The notes: generated by a model not told the origin, from the letters alone. A stretch of 64,000 bases of DNA from JACPNO01 sp963825405 (GCA_963825405.1 CAWGTB010000003.1:1116001-1180000); one strand, 5' to 3'; shown: positions 44,058 to 52,889, numbered from the stretch's first letter. Made by a program: numbers and translations.

Positions 44058-44088
44058 GTGTATAGTATACACGACAGTGTAGTGTATA
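44058..44088. promoter_or_regulatory. Divergent operator with three GTGTATA boxes
   Basis: GTGTATA-G-TATACAC (44058-44072) is a perfect palindrome. A third GTGTATA follows at 44082-44088, so TATACAC (44066-44072) and GTGTATA (44082-44088) form a second, wider inverted repeat. The region lies between the TonB receptor and the Mo-pterin-fold gene, and TATAAA (44085-44090) may be the -10 of the latter. The boxes look like sites for a dimeric repressor, such as a PadR- or BlaI-type protein; which one is unknown. Confidence 0.55.
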
Positions 44089-44111
44089 AAAGTTCAAAGG
44101 AGCTGACGCCG

Positions 44112-44594
44112 ATGCGCAAATTTATGATCGCGCCGCTGATCGCGTTCGCCGCGGGGCTGATGGCCCAGCAGGCGCCCTCTGTGGCTGTGACCGGCGCCGT
44201 AAAGCAGCCGCTCACGCTCGCCGCCAAGGATCTCGCCGCGATGCCGCGCACCACTGTTGCCGTCACGGATCACGGGAAATCGGTGACCTACGAAGGCGTG
44301 CTGCTCTATGAGGTGCTTCTGAAGGCCGGCGCGCCGCTCGGCAGCGAGCTATCCGGAAAAGCGCTGGCAAGCTACGTGCTGGCGAGCGCGAAGGACGGCT
44401 ATCAAGTGGTTTACACGCTGACTGAAATCGATCCAGCGTTCACCGACTCGCGCATTCTGCTGGCCGATGCCGCCGATGGCAACCCGCTGCCTGCCACGCA
44501 AGGGCCATTTCGCCTCGTGGTTCCAAACGAAAAGAAGGGCGCGCGCTCCATTCGCATGCTGGAGCGTATCGAGGTTATTCGGCTGCGGCCTTAG
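44112..44594 (+). CDS. Exported protein with molybdopterin-oxidoreductase (SUOX-type) fold, no Cys ligand
   Basis: 160 residues from ATG 44112, with AAAGGAG upstream. A signal peptide (MRKFMIAPLIAFAAGLMAQQ) precedes VAVTGAVKQPLTLAAKDLAA and MPRTTVAVTD, the opening strands of the oxidoreductase molybdopterin-binding family, then VTYEGVLLYEVLLKAGAPLG, YVLASAKDGYQVVYTLTEID and ATQGPFRLVVPNEKKGARSI. It contains no cysteine at all, so it cannot supply the thiolate that holds molybdenum in sulfite oxidase, and it is too short for the dimerisation domain. A periplasmic binding or accessory role is likely. Divergent from the TonB receptor. Confidence 0.75.
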   Translation: MRKFMIAPLIAFAAGLMAQQAPSVAVTGAVKQPLTLAAKDLAAMPRTTVAVTDHGKSVTYEGVLLYEVLLKAGAPLGSELSGKALASYVLASAKDGYQVVYTLTEIDPAFTDSRILLADAADGNPLPATQGPFRLVVPNEKKGARSIRMLERIEVIRLRP

Positions 44595-45414
44595 CGGTTT
44601 TCTCCCAATCCTGAATCTGGAACGAGCGGCCCTTGCCAAACGGGGCGCCGGTTTCAACAACGGTCAGCTCCGCCGCGTCCCCTTTGACGACAGCTTGCAT
44701 GTGCCCGTAAAACCAGCCTTGCGCGAAGCCTTGCCCCAGGCGGGTTCCGCGCTCGATGCCTGCGCCCGAGCTGCCCACGGCCGCATAAGTGATGCCGTCG
44801 CGCGCTAGCGGGATGAACTGGTGAGCGTGCCCGCAAATGACATAACTCACGCCATATTTTTTCGCCAGTTGGTGCAAAGGAAACTCACCGCTGCCCATTT
44901 TGAGAAACAGAATCCAATACGGCTTGTGAAAGAAAATGAACTTGGGCCGGCGGGCGGCGTTGGCTTTCAGATCGTCTTCCAGGAAACTTAGTTGGTCCGG
45001 CGCCAGATCGTCCGTCCGCGAATTATCCAGCACGGTGAAGTGGGCATTCTGATAATTAAAACTATAGTTCGGAGGATGGCCGGTAGCTTTGCGAAACTGC
45101 TCCTCCGAGCGCGGCGACCAGATGTCGTGATTTCCCGGCGTGCAATACAAAGGGTAGGGAACGCGCTGCCAGATATGCTGCAAACTGGCCCATTCGCGTG
45201 CAGCGCCGGCATCGTCGCCGCCCTCGATGCTGTCGCCCACATTAATCACGAAAGCAGGGTGGGTAGCCTCGATCTCATGCCAGATTTGCTGGTACACGCG
45301 GTCATCGGCGCGCCCGGTGCGGTCGCCCATGATCGCAAAGTGAAAGTCGTTGTCCGGGAGCGCAAAGGCAATCGCTGCCAGCCCCAGCGCCGTAATCCCC
45401 AACCATCGCTTCAT
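44575..45414 (-). CDS. Exported metallophosphoesterase
   Basis: 280 residues from ATG 45414; MKRWLGITALGLAAIAFALP is a signal peptide. Calcineurin-like motifs: FAIMGDRTGR (for D-x-H, with Arg in place of His), VINVGDSIEGGDD (GD), TPGNHDIW (GNHD) and ICGHAHQFIP (GHxH). The first motif is altered, otherwise the dinuclear site is complete. Such enzymes cleave phosphomonoesters or diesters in the periplasm. Its stop overlaps the 3' end of the Mo-pterin-fold gene by 20 bases; at the other end it is divergent from the glycosyltransferase at 45467. Confidence 0.8.
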   Translation of the reverse strand: MKRWLGITALGLAAIAFALPDNDFHFAIMGDRTGRADDRVYQQIWHEIEATHPAFVINVGDSIEGGDDAGAAREWASLQHIWQRVPYPLYCTPGNHDIWSPRSEEQFRKATGHPPNYSFNYQNAHFTVLDNSRTDDLAPDQLSFLEDDLKANAARRPKFIFFHKPYWILFLKMGSGEFPLHQLAKKYGVSYVICGHAHQFIPLARDGITYAAVGSSGAGIERGTRLGQGFAQGWFYGHMQAVVKGDAAELTVVETGAPFGKGRSFQIQDWEKTAKAAAE

Positions 45415-45466
45415 AGCCGCATTTTCCCATGTTGAGAACTTCCGGAGCATTGCGGCACTCCTTTGT

Positions 45467-47281
45467 TTGGGGCTAGTCGATCAATGGGTCGCGTTGTGTC
45501 TGGGCCCTCTGGCCGTCTGGGTGCTGGTGAGCGGGCTGGACGATCTGGCCGTGGCCCTGGCCTGTCTGGGGCGCTGGTTGGCGGGATGCCTGGCACACGG
45601 CATTACCGAGCAGCCGCCGGATGACGCCGCGCTCGATGCCGTCCCGCAGAAGCACATTGCCGTCTTCATTCCGCTCTGGCATGAACACCAGGTGATCCGC
45701 CGGATGCTCGAGCACAACCTGGCCGCCAACCGCTATGAGCGCGTCGATTTCTTCCTGGGCGCTTATCCTAACGATGCGGCGACGCAGGCCGCAGTGCGCC
45801 TGGTCGAGCACAATCATCGCAATGTGCATCTCGCCGTTTGCCCCCACGATGGGCCCACCTCAAAAGCAGATTGCCTGAATTGGATCTTTCAGCGCATGCT
45901 CCAGTTCGAAGAAGAGAATGGTGTCCGCTTCGAAATCGTTGCCACCCACGACGCCGAAGATCTCATCCATCCCGATGCCTTTCGCTGGATCAATTATTTT
46001 GCGGAGCGCTACGAGATGGTGCAAATTCCCGTCCTGGCGCTGCCTACGCCCTGGCGCGAACTGACCCACGGCGTCTATTGCGACGAATTCGCCGAATTCC
46101 AAATGCGCGATTTGCCGGCGCGCCAGTTTTTAGGCGGATTCATTCCGTCCAACGGCGTCGGCACCGGCTTTGCGCGCTCCGCCCTCGATAAGCTCGCCGC
46201 CGTTCACTCCAATCGAATCTTCGAGCCGGAATGCCTCACCGAGGATTATGAAAACGGATTTCGCGTGCACCGGCTGGGCTGTTCGCAGCTATTCGTCGGC
46301 ATCCACAAAACCAAGGACGCCTTCATGGCTACGCGAGAATATTTTCCGCGGACATTTCGCGGCGCGGTGCGGCAGCGTACACGCTGGGTTACGGGAATCG
46401 CCCTGCAATCGTGGGAACGCCATGGCTGGCGGGAAAGCGCGCGCCAGCTCTACTGGTTCTGGAGAGATCGCAAAGGACTGATTGGCCACCTGGTGACGCC
46501 GATTTCCAATTTACTGTTCCTGTATGGAGCCGCCACGTGGCTATGGAGTTTGCAAACCGGCACCCAGTGGGGATTGGCGCGCGTCTTCCATCAACCAGGG
46601 CTGGTGCTTGCGCTCACGATCACGTTCGGCCTGCAATTGTGCCACCTGACGATTCGCGCGATTGCCAGCGCCTCCGTCTACGGCTGGAAATTTGCGCTCG
46701 GCGTTCCGTTGCGAACTCTGTGGGGCAACCTGATCAACTGTCTCGCCACTCTCTGCGCGTATCGCGATTACATTGCGGCGAAGGTGCATGGCCGCCCACT
46801 GGTTTGGGTCAAGACCGAGCACTCTTTTCCCAACCGCGCCGCGCTCATGGTCCACAAACGGCGTCTGGGTGAAGTGCTGGTTACGTCGTCCTGTTTATCT
46901 GAAGAGGACCTGGACGCTGCCCTCGCCTCCAAGCCGCCAAACATGCGCCTGGGAGAGCATCTGGTGCAACTCGGAAAGCTCACCGAGTCGGAATTGTACG
47001 AAGCGTTGAGCCTGCAGCAGAATGTTCCGCTCGGCAAGCCTGGACCTGCCGCCGTGTCCCGCACGGTGACGCGTTCGTTCCCGGCCGCAGTGGTGAGGCG
47101 ATGGAAGGTACTTCCGTTTCAGATCGCCGCGGGATTTCTTTTTGTGGCGGGCCCGGAACTGCCTTCAGACTCTATGCAAGATGAGATGCGGCGATTTTCT
47201 TCGCTCGAAATTCACTTCCGGCTGGTCACGCCCGCGGAGTTCGAGGAGTTGACTACGGAGTATTTGCCGGCCCAGCAGTAG
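45467..47281 (+). CDS. NrfB-like membrane GT2 fused to an MshEN (c-di-GMP-binding type) domain
   Basis: About 604 residues. GT2 domain: HIAVFIPLWHEHQVIRRMLE, the DxD-type loop ATHDAEDLIHPDA, TEDYENG acceptor loop and RQRTRWVTG (QxxRW). Two or three transmembrane helices follow the catalytic domain. The last 170 residues contain RLGEVLVTSSCLSEEDLDAA and RLGEHLVQLGKLTESELYEA, a duplicated R-L-G-x-x-L-x(8)-L-x(6) pattern that is the MshEN c-di-GMP-binding motif. The N4 phage-receptor protein NrfB has the same architecture and glycan-making role. No convincing start codon; TTG 45467 or 45494 are chosen because earlier starts overlap the opposing promoter. Confidence 0.8.
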   Translation: MGLVDQWVALCLGPLAVWVLVSGLDDLAVALACLGRWLAGCLAHGITEQPPDDAALDAVPQKHIAVFIPLWHEHQVIRRMLEHNLAANRYERVDFFLGAYPNDAATQAAVRLVEHNHRNVHLAVCPHDGPTSKADCLNWIFQRMLQFEEENGVRFEIVATHDAEDLIHPDAFRWINYFAERYEMVQIPVLALPTPWRELTHGVYCDEFAEFQMRDLPARQFLGGFIPSNGVGTGFARSALDKLAAVHSNRIFEPECLTEDYENGFRVHRLGCSQLFVGIHKTKDAFMATREYFPRTFRGAVRQRTRWVTGIALQSWERHGWRESARQLYWFWRDRKGLIGHLVTPISNLLFLYGAATWLWSLQTGTQWGLARVFHQPGLVLALTITFGLQLCHLTIRAIASASVYGWKFALGVPLRTLWGNLINCLATLCAYRDYIAAKVHGRPLVWVKTEHSFPNRAALMVHKRRLGEVLVTSSCLSEEDLDAALASKPPNMRLGEHLVQLGKLTESELYEALSLQQNVPLGKPGPAAVSRTVTRSFPAAVVRRWKVLPFQIAAGFLFVAGPELPSDSMQDEMRRFSSLEIHFRLVTPAEFEELTTEYLPAQQ

Positions 47282-47732
47282 CCGGCTCCGCACCCGGCGG
47301 ACGAAAGAGCTCAACCGGTTCCAGGCTCATCACCTTCCACGACTTTTTATTGCGCGTCAATTGACAGGTCACGTTTTCACGCCGGCGCTCGAGCGGCCCG
47401 GAGTCCTGCCGTGAAGTGATTTGAAGAAACCAATCGACCATCACCGTGCGCTTGGCTTCGTCGCCATCGTCGGTCAGAAACTCGACGGAACATGACACCT
47501 CAGCCTGCGTGGTCAACGCGGTGACGTATGCTTCGAGCTTGTGGTAATCCTTCATGCCGCGGTCGAGGAAACTGAGAAACGCCGCCGGATTGCTCTCGCT
47601 CAACGCGGTTGCCATTCCGGAGAACAGCGCCACGATGTCCTGTGGCGGCGGATCGGCCAGCAGAGCGGCGCACGGCGTAGCCAGCATCGCTAGAAACGTT
47701 CGTCGCGTGAACTCAAGTGCGGTAGCTGGCAT
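47253..47732 (-). CDS. Small Tat-type exported protein of unknown function
   Basis: 159 residues from ATG 47732. LEFTRRTFLAMLATPCAALL is a twin-arginine-like signal sequence. The mature part (QDIVALFSGMATALSESNPA, FLDRGMKDYHKLEAYVTAL) and the final strands (KRTVMVDWFLQITSRQDSGP, NVTCQLTRNKKSWKVMSLEP) suggest an NTF2-like alpha+beta fold. No catalytic residues stand out. It begins inside the end of argJ (20-base overlap), so it is probably translated from the same transcript, and its end overlaps the GT2 gene on the opposite strand by 29 bases. Confidence 0.65.
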   Translation of the reverse strand: MPATALEFTRRTFLAMLATPCAALLADPPPQDIVALFSGMATALSESNPAAFLSFLDRGMKDYHKLEAYVTALTTQAEVSCSVEFLTDDGDEAKRTVMVDWFLQITSRQDSGPLERRRENVTCQLTRNKKSWKVMSLEPVELFRPPGAEPATAGPANTP

Positions 47733-48891
47733 TGATGCGGATGTAGCCCTCGGTGAAATCGCAGGTCCAGAAACGCGCCTGCCCTTTGCCCTTGCCGCGA
47801 ATCGTGAAGCGGATTTCGCACTCGGGTGCATCGAGTTTCTGCTTGAGCGCGCTTTCCGAAAAGCGCGCGGCCAGACCTTCCCGGCAGACCGCCACGCCTT
47901 GCATATCGATATCCACCTTGGCGGGGTCGAACGCCACGCCGGCATTTCCCGCGGCGGAAATGATGCGGCCCCAGTTGGGATCGGACCCGGCAATGGCCGT
48001 TTTCACGAGCGGCGAATTGGCGATGCCGCGGGCGATACGGGCGGCGGCGTCCGCGTTGGCTGCACCCTCCACGAGTATTGTCACCAGTTTGTTCGCACCC
48101 TCGCCATCGCGGGCAATCATCTGCGCCAGCGTTTCCATAACCGTCGTGACGCCTTCTTCCACTTTGCTGATTTCTTTCGCCGTCGGACGCAGGCCCGAGC
48201 AGCCATTTGCCAGCAGGACCACCGTGTCATTGGTCGATGTGTCGCCATCCACCGAGATGCGGTTGTAGCTGCTTTCGGTCGCCCGGGCCAAGATGCGGCG
48301 CAGCTCGGCCGGCGTGAGCCGCGCGTCGGTCATGACGAATCCGAGCGTCGTGGCCATTTGCGGATGGATCATGCCGGAGCCTTTGGTCATGCCGGCGACG
48401 CGGACCATGCCGCGAGCCAGTGCGATTTCGGCAGTAGTTTCCTTGGGGACCAAATCGGTGGTCATGATGGCGCGCGCGACATCGGGAAAGCGAGTGTCGT
48501 TCAGACCGGCGATCAGTTGCGGCAGGGCGTCTAAAATCTTTTTGCTATCCATCTCAACGCCGATGACGCCGGTGGACGCGGCCAGCACTTGCGTAAGGGG
48601 CAGCTTGAGTTGACGGCCCACCGCGCGGCAGCAGGCCAGCGCCACGCGATCGCCGGTTCGAGTCGCGCAGTTGGCGTTGCCGGCATTCACCAGAATGGCG
48701 CCAACAAGTCCGCGCGAAGTTCGCAGATGACGCCGGCAGAGCTTGACCGGCGCCGCCTGCACGCGATTTTGCGTAAACACGGCAGCAGCCGCGGCGGGCA
48801 CGGCGGAAACGATCAGCCCGAGGTCGTCGCGCGCAACATTGCGAATCCCCGCATACGTGGCGGAATAACGATAACCCAGCGGTAGAATCAT
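47713..48891 (-). CDS. argJ: Bifunctional ornithine acetyltransferase / N-acetylglutamate synthase
   Basis: 392 residues. ArgJ recycles the acetyl group of N-acetylornithine to glutamate in arginine synthesis. It is self-cleaved before a Thr in the A-T-M-L-type motif, seen here as PQMATTLGFV. AASTGVIGVEMD, the KGSGMIHP segment, VDGDTSTNDTVVLLANG and SDPNWGRIISAAGNAG are all strong family matches. A complete, unbroken gene. It is followed by the small exported protein and preceded by fmt on the same strand. Confidence 0.95.
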   Translation of the reverse strand: MILPLGYRYSATYAGIRNVARDDLGLIVSAVPAAAAAVFTQNRVQAAPVKLCRRHLRTSRGLVGAILVNAGNANCATRTGDRVALACCRAVGRQLKLPLTQVLAASTGVIGVEMDSKKILDALPQLIAGLNDTRFPDVARAIMTTDLVPKETTAEIALARGMVRVAGMTKGSGMIHPQMATTLGFVMTDARLTPAELRRILARATESSYNRISVDGDTSTNDTVVLLANGCSGLRPTAKEISKVEEGVTTVMETLAQMIARDGEGANKLVTILVEGAANADAAARIARGIANSPLVKTAIAGSDPNWGRIISAAGNAGVAFDPAKVDIDMQGVAVCREGLAARFSESALKQKLDAPECEIRFTIRGKGKGQARFWTCDFTEGYIRINASYRT

Positions 48892-49828
48892 GTTCGTGCT
48901 TCCCCTAGTATGTCGTTTTCAGTGAGCCGCTGTCCGCGCGCGAAGACTTCGGCGGGCATTCGCTTGCGGCCTTCGAGCTGGATTTCGATGAGCTCGAAGC
49001 ACGCTGCCGTTTCGCCGCTGCTACGCGTACTGGCGTGCCCGGCAGTATTTGTCCAGCCGTGAGCGCCGTGGTCTCGCTCGCAACGCGCGCCCTCCAGATG
49101 TGCAGCGACTGACCGCGAAATCTGGTGTGCGCGCCGGGCCAGGGCAGCAGGCCGCGGACTTGATTGTGGATAACGGTGGCCGGCGCGCTCCAATCGATCT
49201 TGCCATCTTCCTTTTTCAAAATCGGCGCGTAGGTTGCTAGCGCATCGTCCTGCTTGCGCGGCTGGATTGCACCGCGCGCCAGCCGCGCCAGCGTTTCGAC
49301 CAGCAAATCTGCACCCAGCGGAGCCAGGCGCTCGCCCAACTCCACCGCGTTTTCCTCCGGACCGATCGCAGTTTCGGCTTGCAGCAGAATGTCGCCGGTG
49401 TCGAGACCCGCGTTGATCTGCATGGTCGTCACGCCGGTCCGCGTCTCACCGTTGGCGATGGCCCACTGGATCGGCGCCGCGCCGCGATACTTCGGCAGCA
49501 GCGACGCATGCACATTGAGGATGCCGCGCGGCGCAAGATCGATGACGGATTGCGGAATGATCTGCCCGTAGCCCACGACGACCATCGCCTCCGCGCCGAG
49601 CGCCGCGAGGTGCGACTGTGCGTCCGGACGCCGTATCCGCTCCGGCTGGAAAACGGGAATGCCGAGCTGCAGCGCGGCCTGCTTTCACCGGCGACGCAAC
49701 AGTGATCTGGCCGCGCCCCTCGGCCGGTCCGGCTGGCTCACCACGTGCAAACCTCGATGGCCGGCTCGCACGATCGCTTCCAGCGTCGGAACGGCGAAAC
49801 TAGGCGTGCCGAGAAAAACGAGTCGCAT
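48888..49828 (-). CDS. fmt: Methionyl-tRNA formyltransferase (frameshifts)
   Basis: Fmt formylates the initiator Met-tRNA using 10-formyltetrahydrofolate. ATG 49828 opens MRLVFLGTPSFAVPTLEAIV; after shifts near 49715 and 49680 the frame reads VVVGYGQIIPQSVIDLAPRG, then NVHASLLPKYRGAAPIQWAI (the catalytic N-x-H and SLLP-x-YRG block) and LDTGDILLQAE. The C-terminal OB-fold is interrupted near 49050 and continues in the frame that ends ARGQRLTENDILGEART at 48888. It follows def by about a dozen bases, the standard def-fmt pair in which deformylase and formyltransferase are neighbours. Confidence 0.9.
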
Positions 49829-49840
49829 TCGTTGCCGCGG

Positions 49841-50358
49841 CTACGCCCACTCGCCGGCTTTCACCAGCTCGCTGATTTTGCGCTTGATCAGATCGCGCTT
49901 CAGCGCGCTGATGTGGCTGATGTACAAGCTTCCCCATCAGGTGCTCGATTTCGTGTTGGAACGCGCGCGCCAGCAGATCTTCGCCGGTCATTTCAAAATG
50001 CTTGCCCTTGACGTCCTGGGCGCGCACCGTCGCTTTCTTGGCGCGCCGGACCTGCTCGCGAAATCCCGGAATGCTGAGGCAGCCTTCTTCGGCCACCTGC
50101 TTGCCCTCCATGTGAATCATCTTGGGATTGATCAGCACGATTTTGTCCTCGGGCTTCTCGCCGACCGACGTATCGATGACGGCGATCTTGCGCGAAATGC
50201 CGATCTGCGGCGCCGCCAGATCCCACGCCTTTGGCCGCGTACATGGATTCGAACATGTCCTCGATCAGCTTGTGCAGGTCGGGCGTGTCGAACTTGGTCA
50301 CATTATCGGCTTCCCGCTCCAGCACCGGGTCGCCATACTTAACGATGGGGTACACCAT
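49841..50358 (-). CDS. def: Peptide deformylase (frameshifts)
   Basis: Removes the formyl group from new polypeptides, using a metal ion. ATG 50358 starts MVYPIVKYGDPVLEREADNV. The first shift, near 50225, restores motif 1 as GLAAPQIGISRKIAVID. Motif 2 EEGCLSIPG and motif 3 QHEIEHLMG (HExxH with the catalytic Glu) are intact in the middle frame. A shift near 49935 gives LYISHISALKRDLIKRKISE and the stop at 49841. The gene is required in bacteria, so its frame breaks are very likely sequencing errors. Confidence 0.92.
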
Positions 50359-50376
50359 GGCTGTCAAATGCACCTC

Positions 50377-51552
50377 TTAGAAATTTTTCACCTGATCCAG
50401 ATAACCTTCAAAGTTGCGGCGCGTTTCCCCGAGCGAATCGCCGCCAAATTTTTCCAGGAACGCCTGCGCGATGCACGATAGCCACCATCGCCTCGCCGAT
50501 CACGCGCCGCGGCCGGCACCACGCACACGTCCGAGCGTTCGTAGGCGGCCAGCGCCGGCTCGCGCGTCAACAAATCCACGGATTCGAGCGGTTTTCGCAG
50601 CGTCGAAATCGGCTTGAGCAAACCGCGCACCACGATGTCCTCGCCGTTGGTCATGCCGCCTTCCAAGCCGCCCGGCGCGATTGGCGCCGCGAGTGAAACG
50701 CTGCTCTTCGCGTTGATAGTGAATCGTGTCCTGCACTTTCGAGCCGAAGCTCGCCGAACCTTCTGCCGCGAAACCGATTTCCACGCCCTTCACCGCCTGC
50801 ATGGACACGATCGCCTGCGCCAGGCGCCCATCCAGGCGGGTGTCCCAGGTGATGTGCGAGCCGAGGCCCGGCGGCACGCCGTGCGCGATCACTTCGAAGA
50901 TGCCGCCCACGGTGTCGCCGGTGCGATACGCCTCGTCCACCACCGTTTTCATGCGCTGCTCGGCCGCGGATCCACGCAGCCCAGCAGAACTTCCTGCGCT
51001 TGGCTGAGCGCCACAACTTCATCCCAGCTCGCCGCCCGGCCGAGCGTATTCCGTTCCCACGGCGATCACGTGGCCCAGCACGCGCACGCCGAATTCGCCC
51101 AGAAAAGCTTTGGCGACCGCGCCCACCGCCACGCGCGCCGCGGTCTCCCGCGCGCTCGCCCGCTCCAGAATGTAGCGCGCGTCGTGAAAGTTGTATTTCA
51201 GCGCGCCGGCCAGGTCGGCGTGCCCGGGACGCGGCCGTGTAACCGGTTTCTTCTTGTCTTCGCCGCCGTCGATGTCTTCGACCGGCAGCGCTTCGGTCCA
51301 GTTCTGCCAATCTTTATTGCGGATGAGAATCGCGATCGGCGAGCCAATGGTTTGCGAATGGCGCACGCCGGCCACGATTTCGGCGCGATCGGTTTCGATC
51401 TTCATGCGCCCGCCGCGCCCATAGCCCTGCTGCCGCCGCCACAGTTCGCGGTTGATCGCGTCAATCGAAATCGGAACACCGGCAGGAAGGCCCGTCAGCG
51501 TCGCCACCAGGCATTCGCCGTGCGACTCGCCCGCCGTCTCAAATCGAAGCAT
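50377..51552 (-). CDS. aroC: Chorismate synthase (several frameshifts)
   Basis: The last step of the shikimate pathway, using reduced FMN. MLRFETAGESHGECLVATLT at the start holds the SHG motif; RRQQGYGRGGRMKIE and GHADLAGALKYNFHDARYIL (with the catalytic His) and ERASARETAARVAVG follow. Shifts are needed near 51015, 50950, 50690 and 50480; the last part reads GMTNGEDIVVRGLLKPISTL and ends with GYLDQVKNF. AroC signatures 1 to 3 are all recovered. def follows 18 bases later on the same strand, so the likely operon is aroC, def, fmt, argJ. Confidence 0.92.
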
Positions 51553-51629
51553 GTATTGAATTTATTATGCTAGCCGATTCGCGCGCGATTTGTTGGTTTT
51601 CTTGCGGGAACATCCGGACGCCGTCTTCG

Positions 51630-51655
51630 TATAATTTAGTGAGCCAAAAAGGAGG
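51630..51655 (+). promoter_or_regulatory. -10 box and strong Shine-Dalgarno for the small membrane protein
   Basis: TATAAT at 51630-51635 and AGGAGG at 51650-51655. The latter is six bases before the GTG at 51662, the best ribosome-binding site in the window and the reason for choosing that start. No clear -35 is found at 16-18 bases, so the promoter itself is less certain than the ribosome-binding site. Confidence 0.5.
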
Positions 51656-51661
51656 GATCGC

Positions 51662-51862
51662 GTGGTCAAGTTTTTGCTGTGGTGCATTCTCCTGGTGCTG
51701 TGCTGGCCGCTGGCATTGATGGCGCTGGTACTCTATCCGTTCGTTTGGCTGGTGCTTTTGCCATTCCGGATTTTGGGTATCGCCGTGGGCGGCGTGCTGG
51801 CTCTGTTGACCGGCATCATCTTTCTGCCTGCCCGCATTCTGCGTGGACCGGCGCACGTCTGA
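51662..51862 (+). CDS. Small two-helix membrane protein
   Basis: 66 residues: VKFLLWCILLVLCWPLALMA and LVLYPFVWLVLLPFRILGIA are hydrophobic, the second with a proline-rich break, and the end (FLPARILRGPAHV) is basic. The excellent AGGAGG supports real translation. Not recognised as a named family. The FAD oxidoreductase coding sequence begins in the same frame right after its stop, so the two may be co-transcribed. Confidence 0.6.
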   Translation: MVKFLLWCILLVLCWPLALMALVLYPFVWLVLLPFRILGIAVGGVLALLTGIIFLPARILRGPAHV

Positions 51863-52889
51863 CGGCGAGACTTAGCGCCTGTCCAGGTCTCGGCGGATCG
51901 AGTCATCCGTGATGTCGTCGGCTTGCGTCCATTTCGCCCGAGCGGTTTCCGGCTGGAGACGCAGCAGATTGCCGGTAAGACCATCGTGCATAACTATGGT
52001 CACGGCGGTGGCGGTGTCACGCTTTCCTGGGGCACGGCAGAATTGGCGTTGGAAGGAATTGCGCCGGCCACAAGCAATTCGCTGTTCTGGGCGTCGGGCG
52101 CGGTGGGCCTTGCCACCGCACGCCTGTTACAGCAACGCGGCGGGCGAGTGACCATCTACGCCAAGGATCTGCCGCCGCACACCACGTCCAACATTGCCGG
52201 CGCGCTTATTTCGCCCGGGAACCGGCTTCGATCCGGAACGAGCCACGCCCGCGTTCTTCGACCGTTTCGAGCGGGCCATGCACCTCTCGCACCGCCAGTT
52301 TGAATCCATGCTCGGGGACCGCTACGGCATCCGCCGCCTGGATAATTATTTTCTCGGCGACGAACCGCTGGTGGATTCCGAAATTCTAGTCGACCCGCGC
52401 GTGAGCGACCGCATACGCGATCTCTACCCGCAGGCGACGGAATTGACGCCCGATCAGCATCCGTTTCCCGCCCGCTTCGTCAGCGCCACCAGAATCTGCT
52501 GATTGAGCCGCCGATTTACTTGAACGCTTTAATAGAGGACTTCCGCCGCGCGGGCGGGACGCATTGTCGTGCGCGACTTCGAGTCGATCGATGCCGTGCT
52601 CGCGCTCCCCGAGCCGGTGATTATGAATTGCACGGGGCTGGGCGCAAAGGCGTTGTTCAACGATGAGGAGCTAACGCCGGTGAAGGGTCAACTGACCGTG
52701 CTCGCGCCCCAGCCCGAGGTCAATTACGTGGCCTACCACCGGCACGATCTCTACATGTTTCCGCGGCGCGACGGCATTCTGCTGGGCGGCACTTTCGAGC
52801 GCGATGTCTGGACTCTTGAGCCGGATCCAGGCGAAAAACGGCGCATCCTCGCAGGCCACAGCCAAATCTTCAGCCGATTCCGAAGTTGA
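51863..52889 (+). CDS. FAD-dependent oxidoreductase, D-amino-acid-oxidase-like (start lost, frameshifts)
   Basis: The frame right after the small membrane protein reads SADRVIRDVVGLRPFRPSGF then NYGHGGGGVTLSWGTAELAL, which is the FAD-contacting segment this family carries near its N-terminus. LFWASGAVGLATARLLQQRG is the Rossmann dinucleotide loop, with G-x-G-x-x-G in a slightly altered form. Breaks near 52215, 52500 and 52560 are needed to reach PIYLNALIEDFRRAG, PEPVIMNCTGLGAKALF and the end DGILLGGTFERDVW. No start codon is found before 51863, so the N-terminus is missing or shifted. Substrate: an amine or amino acid, not determined. Confidence 0.65.

Noticed and set aside
45467..47281. A prophage or phage-defence gene, because of the similarity to phage N4 receptor protein NrfB
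   Set aside because: The motifs are those of a host glycosyltransferase. NrfB is named for its role as a phage receptor, and no phage genes are nearby.
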